A stretch of 64,000 bases of DNA from Neelides folsomi (taxonomy: Eukaryota; Arthropoda; Collembola; Neelipleona; Neelidae): positions 248,001 to 312,000 of the forward strand of contig JAQGBZ010000008.1 of NCBI GenBank assembly GCA_034687125.1, read 5' to 3'. The translations under genes and the position numbers were made by a program. Below, piece after piece: positions 13,151 to 24,081 of the stretch (the first letter of the stretch is position 1; every line of letters begins with the position of its first letter). A model generated the notes under the pieces. It did not search any database, was not told where the DNA came from, and was given only the letters and a program-made list of their open reading frames with translations.

Positions 13151-16100
13151 AGCATCTTCAATGAATGGTTTTTCATAAACCCCGTGATTTGGGTGCATGG
13201 CTCGGCCTTTGCAAGTATTTTTCTTTGAATTTTCTTTATGTTTGCAACAGATGTGAATACGAACATTTAAAGTTCGCAATTTAAGAGTCAAATGCTACAG
13301 GATGAGATGGATGATTTAGAAGCTTATACAAATCTTGTGATAAAATTTTTAACCTCGAGTTCAATTTGCTTACATAATTAAACTCATCATGGTGAATCTC
13401 AAAAGATGCGGAACTAATGTTGAGGCTTGGAAAGGAGTTGAATGGAATTGTAAGAAGCTCATCTATGTATTTAAAAAACCTTTTCATCATTTTTTATTTT
13501 TCTTCAAATATGGAGGGTACAAAAGAGTCAACTCCACATGAACTTCCGTCCTCACAGTTCTTTAATTATCTATTCGCATTATACAAAGCAGAGCAAATGT
13601 TGTCTTTTTACATTATATGACATTATAATGACCAAATAGCGTCATTTTCATATTGATTAGTGCAAAAACTTATATTTTTACTTGAGTTTCTATTCAAACC
13701 TTCAAATTACTTTTGAAAATAAAAACTTTCCTTTAAGTAAAAAAGATTAAAGTTTCGTGGTTAAAAAAGTTTTTCTCACGAAAAGGGTGAGATGTAAATG
13801 ACGATTTACATTCGTTTCTTATCACTTTGAACCTTTCATTCAGAAACCCGTTTTAAATGAGACCCTCATTTAGAACAATTTTACTTTTATGAACTTGTCA
13901 TATATTTTGATTCAACCGTCGGTAATTCTGATGTGGGTAGGGAGATTATGAAGAAATTTAAACTTAAGTACATGTCTATTAGTTGTACTCCTCTCTGTTT
14001 GGTTGTGGATTGGATAGGGTTATCCTGGTGGTTGGTTGATAATCTATTATCTTACTCCCTTGTATGTATTTTATGAATGCCACTGTTTTGAAGGGTGTTT
14101 AGGTGAAGTGGAAATGACAGTTTGGTTCATTATTGAAATAAAGTGGTTTTCTTGGGAGGTCTCCGCTCCGACTCTCAAACTCCCTCCCATGTCAGTCCGA
14201 TGGTAGTTTTTTGTGCTGGGGCGAGTAGATATAACCTTATGTATGTTGTCTTAAAAGCTTAGGGTAGTCCCTGCCCTTGTGACAAGAGACACTCTTTAAC
14301 AAGGGAACATCAATCACGGCACTATCTTATGCACCGGCTACCCTTCCCCTATTGTTTGCTCCAGACTCCTCATTTTTCTCCTTCTCGTGCCTGTTGCCCC
14401 TCGGTTCATCATTGCTCCCTTGCTCAACTCAAAATTGAATTACTTGATGGGGAAAACAATAGAATTGATAACTCGGCCGTTTACTTCCACTCTAGGGTCA
14501 TTGTTTTAAGAGGTTGAGGCGAGAAGATGGGAAGTTGGGATTGGTTTTAATGATTTTCCATCCTTCCAATTTGCATATTTGTGGATTATCTTTGCCAATT
14601 TCTCCGCCTTTTAAGATTTATTCATCTTTCTTCTCATGTGATATGCCAATGGGTTTGAGAGAATTGGAGAGAACAAAGGAGCTGAATGGGGCAGAATAGG
14701 AAGTTCAATAATGCCTTCGGAGTTTATTCCAAGTTTCTTCATACTCAATGACTTGCGATCCTCCCAGTTTTCAAAATCTCTCCTCCTCCTTGAATGAATT
14801 ATTCATTTATTGAGAAAAATGCAAACTGCTCATTATTGAGGCTACCGAAAAAAATAAATGAAGAACTTTAATGGCACTCTATAAATATTTCTTTTCATTG
14901 TCTTACTCATCTTGGGATTAATGACCTTTGGCATCTAAATTATTTTCATGATCCTCTTCATCACAAGATAAATTGTTGGAAGACACATTTGTTTATATTT
15001 GCGAGACTCCGTTATTTTTCCCTTAAATTATCAATTATGTTGAATTAAAGTGAAGTGAAATATTATGGAGATTTTATTAAATGTTTATCCGGTTCGTTTA
15101 TTTCCATCGGGTCGTCTGGCCGGCTATTATCTACGTAGTAAAGAAATTGGACATTTGGATCCATTCCAACTTCAACTCTCTCACTCAAGGAGGGATTTTT
15201 GGTAAATAAGCTGAACATTTCTCTCATGTGGAGAAGGGCGAAACATTTAACCGACACACTTTACTTGTCTCATTGAGACATTAGCATTGGAAATTATTGT
15301 GGATTTAGAAACATTTATGGTTATTGCTCCATGTTTAACTTACACTACTCTTCCGTTCCAGTGATTAAATGAAAACTTGAGCTATACATCTATTTAGGAT
15401 AGGAAAAGTGGCGGAATGGTTAGGTTTGACCTTAGAAAATGAATTTTAAAATTCTTTTCAACATTGTCCTAACAGGCGTGCGATTTAGAGCACTGATGTT
15501 GCCTTTTATGTAAAAAGACCAAAAGCCGCCTTATAGAAAAAGCCAACGAAGGGGCACAATGAAGAATTGATGTGAAATAATAATGTAAGGGGAGATATTG
15601 TCCTTTTTGACTTTTTCTTCCACTTCGTGTAAGAAGGGGGAGGGGATGAAAAGTTTCGGCTTCTTTCCTCTTCATCGTCATTCTCAGGGCAGGCCCTATG
15701 TTCTTCGCCGCTGTCCGTTCTCTCCCATTCCGACATTTAGAGAATAGGGAAAAGAGAGGAAGTCTGCTATCGTTGGCGCGTTGGCCGCCCAAAGAAGTGA
15801 GACGACAGAACGGAAACTTCTCATGTATTGAACTCCCTTTCATCTTCTCCCTTCAGAAACAAATATGGCATTTGTGAGATAGGAAATGAAACATTTGAGC
15901 TGAAGCGAAGGCCCTCATCGCCCTCATCTCCTTCCTGTCCTTCTATATGACTTTTCCATGCCCTTTACTAATGAAATTCCCATCAACTATTATCGTTTCC
16001 TTGCTTTGAAAATCGCCACTATTTCCTATTTTTCTTTTCAATTTTCTTTCTACATTGACTTACAAGTTAATGGTATACGTTGTACGGGAATTATGGAGAA

Positions 16101-19100
16101 TTATATATATGTTATACTCACACTATTATTGGAATAGAATTATAAGTACGGTATAATAATATTTTTGATAATAGTGTTGACAATATACTTTGTAAATGGA
16201 AGCTTCAAATTGATGAGATTTGTAATTCAATGAGAAATTGATCATTTTTATATAAAAATTTTTCCCGGTTTGATAGCGGGGTAAGCGGATGAGCGTAATG
16301 AAGTTGGGATCATTGAATGTGAGAGGCTGAAGATGAATGAGAGAAGATGTTGAGGATGGAACTCATGAATCATCGTTTACTCCCAAAGACGCCTCTATTC
16401 AATTCCCATTCCTGACATTTGAAAAGGGATGAAAAAGTAAAATTTTCCCTTTTTAGGAAGAGACGCACACTGTATGGATACTTTAGGACGGGGCTGGTGA
16501 ATGCAAAACTCTCTGTTCTTTAACTCTCTGCCAATCCTCCTTCTCTATTATGAATGGGAAACATGAATTTATTTATTTATTTACCGAGGTCCCTCATAGG
16601 AAACTCTCCTTGTGTACACCGAGAGCTAAAGGGTTTTCCTCTACACATGTACCAAAGTTTCATATGAGGAGAAGTCCCATTTTTCTCGCGATTCCTTGAC
16701 GGCTGGCTCTTTTTTACACTCTCTCTCACTTTATGGCGAAGGAGGGCGAGGAGGCTCGAGTGTATTTCTAAGCCCTCTTTCATCCCCAAGTTAAATTTGG
16801 CTTTTGCAAAATTTATGATTCTATTCTGTCTACCCCCATTCCGACCACTATAAAGAATTTCAATTTTCCTCCTTGGTTATTCCCGACCTGCCTGAGTCTC
16901 CATGTCCCTTGGCTAGAAGTCTCTTGAACATGAAAATAAAAAATTCCTATTTGCGTAATGGAGCAGTTGATTGGGTAATTTGGAGAGTATCTCCCTTTTT
17001 AGGTCAACCCTCCTATACATCTCTTTGGAAGTAAAAAGGATTAGGGAGCGGAGAGTCGGGTTTAATCTTATTTACTTTTTTGATTCCTACTAGCGTGACT
17101 CGTCGTACTCTCCACTCGATGAGATACTCATTAAACCCCCAAAGCCCCTTACAGCTCAATTATGTAGAGGAAGGAAATATGACCATCGGTTTATTCGTGG
17201 GGGCCCAGGTGAAGCCCAAGTTGATTTCAATCTTTGAGAATTCTTGTAGAAAAAACAAGCTTCCATGCAGCAACGGCATTTCTTTCCAATTTTATGACTC
17301 CCCTTTATGAAGGGTTTGAAGTTGGAACTTCAAAAATACTTCCAACATTTCAACCTCTTATTCATAAATGAATATTCTTTTACTTTAACATGTGTTTTTC
17401 TGTTCAACTGTAAACAAGGGGTTTCAAAGAACGATTGAAGGTACACATGATACTTATTCAAATATTACAACCTTATAAGAAACTGTCAGGTTAAACACAC
17501 CGCAATATAAGTCGGCACCGCTTGGTAAGGTAAGTTGGCAAACAAGAGGGTATATGGTTTCAAAGCCGCAACGATATGTCGACTTAGGTCAACGAGTGTA
17601 TTGGAGATAATGATGTTCGCTGTTGAAGTGACAATAAGGGCTTACAAGACCCTAGTGCGGTTCTTGTGGTCTCTGCTCGTTCCCTTTTCTGCTCCTTCGC
17701 TCTTGAACAGCGGCTGAGAACAATTTATTTATTTCCTTTAAACCTTCGTCCAACTTTCCCGATTGAATAGGTTTTTTTCTTTGGCGGACTTCACTTTGTC
17801 TCCTTCGAATGTTGAATGGTGGTGGTTGGTGCAGGGCGATGGTCGGTCCTTCTGGTCAGAACATAAATTAAGAAGGAGCTCTTAAGGGCGAAGCTAATGG
17901 TCCGCACGGCTTATTTGTAGGATCCTCTCAATGAAGATGAAGAAGTAATATTATAAAGAAGCTGTGGAGCATTATATCTATTATTCTATTATGCCATTAT
18001 GATTATGGGTGCGTTGGCATACCGTGCAGCTTCCTGGCTCCCTTTCACCCACAATCTCACCGCAGTGTCCTTCGACTCTGTGAGGTCTGGAAGGGAATGG
18101 GAGTATAAACCATGTAGAATTATTGTCCACTTCTCTTTTCTCATGTGGAAATGGCTAAGATTTCCAGTTTCTCCTATACTTGCTTCTGAGAAGGAAAAGA
18201 CGAGTTAACTACTGACAATGACAATAAGAGCTTTCTCTCTTTTACGAAGACAATAGTTGGATCTTCTCTGTTTTTTTATTTTCTCTCTCGCTCTCCTTAC
18301 TGCTTATCCCACTTATCCCGACTTATGAAATAAAAAAGGAAGGGTGCGATTTTTCCTTTTTTCATTTGCAATGAAGGAAAATATGGAAGAGAAGGGGGAA
18401 AACTACGTGTTGTGGGATCCCGATGGATTTATTCTTTCTCTGTCCCTTGCATTTGTTCAGAAGTTTATTTATTTTCTCTCCTCTTGGCTCTGTTTTCTCA
18501 AACAGCAGAAAGACTTCGACCCACTTCCCTCCACTTTTATGCTTTTTATTATTCCAAACTCATAGTTTTATTGGGCCAGTTGGCAGAGAATGGAAATTGC
18601 TCAATGGGAGCTTCATCAGAAATTGGAGCTAATAGAAAATTTGACAAATATTTGCACCCTTTTGTTTATTTATGCACAATTTAAATATTTTTACTAATCA
18701 TCATTCATACTTTTGCAAATGAGTGTAATTAAAGAAGAATAGGTTGAAATTCTGCTGAGAAATCATTTATTGGCCATTAAAGAAACTTTGACCCACACAA
18801 TAGTAAATTATTCTCCAAAAATTAATTGCTTAATTTCAATATCTTCTAAGTCTTCTCTTGGTAGTACTTCTCTCTGTAATTACTCTACTTACAGAGTATT
18901 AAATAGTATATGAATCATAATTTATTGTGAGATTTAAAACCCCAATTTCATATTACATAAAATACATGCCTGCGTAATTCATTTTTAAATAACTTTTGAA
19001 AGATTTGCATTTTTCGCATCAGTTTTATATTTCCCCTTTCAGCTTAGAAAATACTATAGTGTGCCATTCCAATAGAAAATAATAATATGCGCCCCAGTTT

Positions 19101-20160
19101 CGGTTTTCGAGGGCTTTTCGGAATATATCATTCGTATTTTAGCATGCTGTTGACAAAGTTGTCCCAATGGTCCTGAGCGAGTCAATGGAGCAGGCGACGT
19201 TTCCCTTGAGGAAGAGATACCTACTCTCAATTCAATTCCAAACTCAATTGAATTAAATTGGCAAAAGGGAAGAATTGAAAAGTTATGGGTAGTGGAACGG
19301 GAAAGATGATTGAAGTGATATCGCTGCCGCATCTTTGAAATCTTCATAGTTTCTCACGAGATAAAAAGGCCCTTTAGCATTTTGCCAATGTAATATGTAA
19401 TATAGAAGTTGAAAACTGAACTTTGTCCTTCTCAATTTCAGAAACCACGACGAAGCTTGAACTTTCTTTGAATCCTGGTCGTCGTTTGGAGTGGAACTCT
19501 CCTGATTTTAAAAACTTTTGAGGGCAGAAGATTCGTCGTTTACGTATCTCCGTTGGATGCATGACAATTAGGAAGTTGTCGTAGAAGTTTGAAGGAAAAC
19601 TCTCCCAAGCCGAGCTCATCCATCGTGACATTCAATTTTCTATGATTTTATGATGGGCAAAACCCCACGTCTGTTCCAGCTCTTCATTCACTTCCCTCAA
19701 TTTCAATTCAAATGCTTTCAAATACGCCAGCTGTCTTTGAATTTCACTACGGCCGTTTGAACCTCCAAACAATTGCTTAAGGTTAGTGGGAAAGACGGAA
19801 AATTGTGAATTGTGACTATTCGATTATATTTAAATTATCATAAAGTAGAAGAGCGATAGGGAATCAATAAACTCGAGGCCATTCTCAAATATGAATTCCC
19901 CGAGCATTCAATTCTCTTTGGGGTGAAGTCCGGAAGGAAGCAAAAGCCATGAAGGAATGGGCAGGGAATGAAATGGCTCGGAATACACTTTTGATTCATT
20001 GTTATTTCTCTTCGTTCCTTCCTGCCTTCTTGCCCTTCTTCGAGTTGCACATTGAGAGTTTCCAATTGAGTTCAAGAATCACCCAATATTCACTCTACGA
20101 GCAAATTACAAAGTCTCATTTGTACAAGAGCTTGAAGTACTAAAGGGAAAGATAAAGATA
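13151..20160. other. Non-coding stretch without supported genes
   Basis: Only short frames on both strands. One possible short last exon follows the acceptor at 19440-19441, open 25 codons to TGA at 19519-19521; it has no partner. A consensus donor (GGTAAG|GTAAGTT) at about 17529 has no recognisable exon before it. The block at 18660-19040 is AT-rich. Confidence 0.5.
16567..16582. repeat. Short (ATTT)4 microsatellite
   Basis: Four copies of ATTT. Ordinary simple repeat. Confidence 0.85.
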
Positions 20161-20620
20161 AGAATTGTGGCTTGGGATGGGAAAATTAAGAGGGAAATTA
20201 AAGAGAACTCGAAATGACAGGGAATTTCGGCTCCATTACTGATACTTTATTGTCATTAAGAGGCGAAAGTGAAATCTGGACGAGGAAAGAGGAATCTTCA
20301 TAATTAAGATTAGATAGGTAGGAGCGGATTAATTAGCCATGGCCGACCTCCATTACCTTCGATCAGAGGGATAATTTATGAGAGGAAGTGGAAATGAAAG
20401 AGAAGTGGTCCATTAACTCTTCATAGGCCTAATCTTATCTCCCCCTTCCCACCCTCATTACCCTCGAACTGACAAAAAAGAAACGGACCGAATAATAGCC
20501 GTAATCTTAATGTTACAATTAAATCACCTCCTATTAATTTCCTATGAATAATTAAAAGTTAAAATAATTATCCAGTGGGAACATAATAGTTATTAGATAA
20601 GATAACGAAAATAATACCTG
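20161..20620. promoter_or_regulatory. Possible enhancer-like stretch
   Basis: Contains GCGGATTAATTAGCCATGG near 20323-20342 and a later cluster (about 20480-20575) with TAATCTTAATG, CAATTAAATCACC and ATAATTAAAAG. Mixed GC islands and TAATTA-type motifs without coding potential resemble conserved non-coding DNA near developmental genes. No conservation data were available. Confidence 0.18.
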
Positions 20621-21145
20621 TATTTTCAGATTTTTTTTGTTCCTTTATGGTTTAATAGCCGAGATTTGTGTGAAAGTGTCAAGAGGTGAGAAAAGTCTTT
20701 CTTTGTGTAGAGGATTATAAAAGTTAATATGACATGATTATTTACCTAAATCTTGCCACTTTCATCATCATATTCGAGGAAAAATGGGCAGAGGTGAGGA
20801 ATGATGGATGATGAAAGCAGCTTCACCTTCAAGGTCTTGAGATAAGGAAAGGGCAACTGTAAAAAGCTTAGGCTTCCAACTTTGAATGCCTCACCTCGAC
20901 TCCTTCGAGATTCCAACTTACTCAAAAATGTGGAAATGTCCCATTTCCCTCTGTAGGAGTCAGGAGATGAGAGTTCTTTCTTGATTCTTCTTATAAGGAT
21001 AGTCAATTATATAAGATTCTTATAATAAGAGATGGTACAGGACAGCTGGTTGAGATATACAAATAAGTTTATAGGCAGAATGTGACTGTCAAACCATGCT
21101 GGGAGACAGTTTGTTTTGGAAATAATGAGTCTTACCAGGGTGCAT

Positions 21146-21643
21146 TTATTTCATTTTTCCTTGAAAAAATACAATACTAGGTATAACTATAGGAGTCCCG
21201 AGATGTTTGTTCATTAGGTATATCATAATGAAGCTATGGAGGAGGAGGGCCATAGCGAGTAATATGCAAGTTTGTATTATATTGTTGGAGAGGTTACACA
21301 CATGAGTTCTTCTTTTAAGTCTTGGTTCGCTTGTTATTTCGTTCCGTTCGAGAACCATTGGAGTCAGAGTGGCGGTGGGGTCCAGCGTCGCCACACTTGA
21401 CAACCATCTCTTGTGTCCCTTTCCTCTCCACAAATAATATAGATGAGAGTCCCCGGGGATATTCAAATACCTTCTACACAACTTTCCACCACTTCTCAAC
21501 ACAGAGTATCTTTTACAATATTTTGAGACGCTCCATGGAGGATTTTTCATAGCACAGCGGTTTCCCCCGCTTCCAATGTCACGGCATACGTTGTCATTGT
21601 CCATCTTGCTTTTGCAGTTATTATGATCAAGATTCATTATCAT
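21146..21643 (-). CDS. Cys-rich open frame with hydrophobic C-terminal segment (Ly6-like pattern?)
   Basis: This is the longest open frame of the window (165 codons, ATG at 21643, stop at 21146). The first third has regularly spaced cysteines at residues 10, 20, 30, 43 and 56. Residues 10-21 read CKSKMDNDNVCR, which resembles the CNSxxDxxC start of invertebrate Ly6/three-finger proteins. Near residue 118 a Cys-Asn pair (HVCNLSN) is followed by a long hydrophobic run (ILLAMALLLHSFIMIYLM), as in Ly6 proteins where the last CN precedes a GPI-anchor signal. Against this, there is no N-terminal signal peptide, the usual C-x-C before the last CN is absent, and the middle segment (about residues 65-115) is not Ly6-like. 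It could be a chance frame, a decayed copy, or pieces of a spliced gene: a donor-like AAG|GTATTT follows residue 58, and a donor-like CCCTG|GTAAGAC lies just past the stop. Confidence 0.17.
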   Translation of the reverse strand: MIMNLDHNNCKSKMDNDNVCRDIGSGGNRCAMKNPPWSVSKYCKRYSVLRSGGKLCRRYLNIPGDSHLYYLWRGKGHKRWLSSVATLDPTATLTPMVLERNEITSEPRLKRRTHVCNLSNNIIQTCILLAMALLLHSFIMIYLMNKHLGTPIVIPSIVFFQGKMK

Positions 21644-22210
21644 TCCTTTTCCCCTCTTTTTGTTTTACCTGGTTCAGTCTTTGGGGAAGCTCATTCAAAG
21701 TCGGTAGTCTCCGGCCTTCCATTGAGAACCTTGTTACAAGACATTCCACGAGTAATTGGAGTGATTGTTCTGGATTGGGTAAAAATTAAGATAAAGATAA
21801 GAGAAGGATTTATTCTCATGGTTTGAACCCAAGGAGGGGTATTTAGTGTGGCCGAGTGGACAGTGGGAATTGTTCTATGGAATGGTCGGAATGAGGAGAG
21901 TTATTAGGGGTCGGAGAGTAGTGGAGTCAATTTCTCAATGTCCTCTTCTCTCCCATTAGGTGGGAAAGGAAGGCCGCCGAAAATACTCAAATTGGGCCGG
22001 AGTAAAGTGGACGAAAGAAAAAAAGTGGGGATCATCAATCGGAGTCTGTTCCGCATCTGTTCGGCTACCGTCGCCGCCACAGTTGATATACTGAGGAAGG
22101 CCAAGAACCCGTCGACCTAATCAAATCCTCATCGAACCCACATGATTTGGAGGATGGGAAGGATGGAAGAACCGTGTCCAGGTTGCCTCGAGCGAGGTTG
22201 GAGTCTCAAG
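21644..22210 (+). other. Possible promoter/5' leader upstream of the 22.2 kb signal-peptide exon
   Basis: G+C and CpG rise toward 22030-22130 (CCGTCGCCGCCACAG and similar). No TATA box is evident. A 60-codon open frame (21938-22120) could act as an upstream ORF if this is transcribed leader, but nothing proves it. Confidence 0.2.
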
Positions 22211-22292
22211 ATGTCAATCACTGTCACCTCTGTCCTCCTCACTATCATCACATCTGCCGTCATCGCCTCCGACATCTCACCCACATTTGACG
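22211..22292 (+). CDS. Candidate first coding exon with signal peptide
   Basis: The ATG at 22211 opens a 27-codon frame that reads as a textbook secretory signal: a short polar start (MSITVTS), a hydrophobic core (VLLTIITSAVIA) and a small-residue cleavage site, probably after VIA and before SDISPTFD. The frame runs into a good splice donor, G|GTAAGAAA, with the intron starting at 22293, so the exon ends in phase 1. A second in-frame ATG lies 23 codons upstream at 22142, but its product would bury the signal peptide, so 22211 is preferred. The 200 bases upstream are richer in CpG and G+C than most of the window, as a 5' leader might be. Signal-peptide exons with phase-1 donors are common in extracellular modular proteins such as immunoglobulin-domain receptors. 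The residues PTFDG before the junction would suit the start of a Dpr/DIP-like Ig domain, but that is speculation. No partner exon was identified in this window. Confidence 0.45.
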
Positions 22293-23155
22293 GTAAGAAA
22301 CTGTTTGGACTATTTTTTCATCATTCTGTCACACTTTGGCTCGTCTATTTCTCATATCAAACGGAGCATGGGCCTAATGGAAAAATTCATTATTTCACCA
22401 TCAATCAATAGATCATATTTATCATGACAGCTCTGTTGTAATAATATTTTGAAAGGAGGAGAAACTCTTATTTCGCATTATGCTTTATGAATGCGGAAAT
22501 CAATGTTTGGATTGACGAAGAAAAAGTAAAGTCATAAATTCCAGGATCTGGGGAAAATATGAATGAGCTCACGTAGTTTGAAGGAAATTAACAATGTGAT
22601 TTTTGGTAGTTTAATTATCTCGATAGATAATTGTGGCGGAGTAATATAAAATGTTAATGAGATTGAAAACATTCTTTCTTCGTGGAGGTGAAGGCCAACA
22701 GTCGCTTTAAGCATACTAAATAGGTAAAAAGCTCATTTGGAGGTGAAGAGTAACGTCGTGGAAGGGTAAAGGAAATTGCTGGGCAGAATTTGGGAGTGAA
22801 AGTGAAACAGTTCTCCCATTTTCTCCCGCTCCGAGAATAATGAAGGGGGGAAGTGTGGTAAAAAACCGGTGAAATTTAAGAATTGGGTGGCGGTGGAGCA
22901 CGGAGTATGGCGGAGGATTGAACACTTTCTTCACTGCCCCCCACAGAACTCATTTATTAGAGTGAGTGAGGACGATTGGGGTCCGATTGGACTTCAACTC
23001 CCTCCGATCCGAAGAAGGAAAATGAAGGAAATGGGAACTTTTATATGCATGACGTGCTTCTCGCTACTTCGCCCACCCCACCTCACAATTCCACCTTTAG
23101 ATCTCCATACGACCAACTATTACCCTCCGCACCACTCATTATACTTCAACGCATC

Positions 23156-23168
23156 CACACACACACAC
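23156..23168. repeat. Short (CA)n microsatellite
   Basis: Six and a half CA units. Confidence 0.85.
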
Positions 23169-24055
23169 TTAAATAAACTTGGTTTCCTTTTAAAAAATCC
23201 ATTTTACAAATGGGTGTTTTCACCAACTTTAACCGCTCTCTCCACTTAAAATAAACGGTTCCTGATACGCCCACCATTGATTCATCCAAAAACCAAATTC
23301 CTATAATGGGGACACATTATTTAATATAATGTAAAGGTTCGGGGCAATATTGTGCGAATTTATTTGCCAAAATTTTATTCGCTTATGGTTAAATTGTTAT
23401 TAATCATTTTTAATCCCACGAGATGGTCAATAGATTAAAGGAAACCTCAAAGATCAAGGATGTAAAGCATGTAAAAAAATTTTCTTTATAAACTGAGGAA
23501 ATGAAAATTTTATCACCTGAAGGAAAATTGGAGCATTTGCCGAAATTAGAAAATTTGGCTCGCGCTCGGTCGAATTAATGTATTTTAGGAACTTGAAGGG
23601 GTTTCAACCTAAATTCCAGAATAGCTTGAGGGTTGGAAAGAAAATTTGAAATCCTCTTTGGATCGGAAAATTCTCAAAAGAAACTTCATCCGAATCTCGG
23701 GTTTCTTTCAGCCCGTAACTTTACATTTACTATCTTAAACTCCTTGAGGGTATTTTTTTACTCTCGAAAAAATATTCTTTCTCATTCTCTTCATGTTAAC
23801 TCTCTTAGAAAAATGGAGGAAACTATCCAGCCCGCACGTATAATCCGAGATTAAAAACTTTAATCGGTCTTTTATATAGTAAACTCCAATTTATGGTCCA
23901 TTATCAGGATAATACTGACTTAGTTAAGAATTAACTTTGTTCCGCTCATGAATGATTAGTTAGTTTAATGATCGAAAATTAAAGTAGTGTTTGAATTGCA
24001 TGTTTTCGATTTAACTCCTAAACTTTGCGAAGGAGGCCTTAAAATAAAGAAGCGG

Positions 24056-24081
24056 GGGTTGTAAAAGTCCTTTTACAACCC
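24056..24081. repeat. Perfect 12-bp inverted repeat, 2-nt spacer
   Basis: The arms GGGTTGTAAAAG (24056-24067) and CTTTTACAACCC (24070-24081) are exact reverse complements around TC. As RNA or single-stranded DNA this would fold into an 11-bp stem with a 4-base loop. It is the longest perfect short-spacer inverted repeat I found in the window. Confidence 0.9.

Noticed and set aside
19442-19521. Acceptor followed by a 25-codon frame (TTTKLELSLNPGRRLEW...)
   Set aside because: Looks protein-like and fits a last exon, but is too short and has no upstream partner in the window. The minus strand is also open here (19374-19631).
22869-23249. 126-codon plus-strand open frame after the 22.2 kb exon
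   Set aside because: Overlaps other open frames; the acceptor near 22945 read in the needed phase stops within a few codons.
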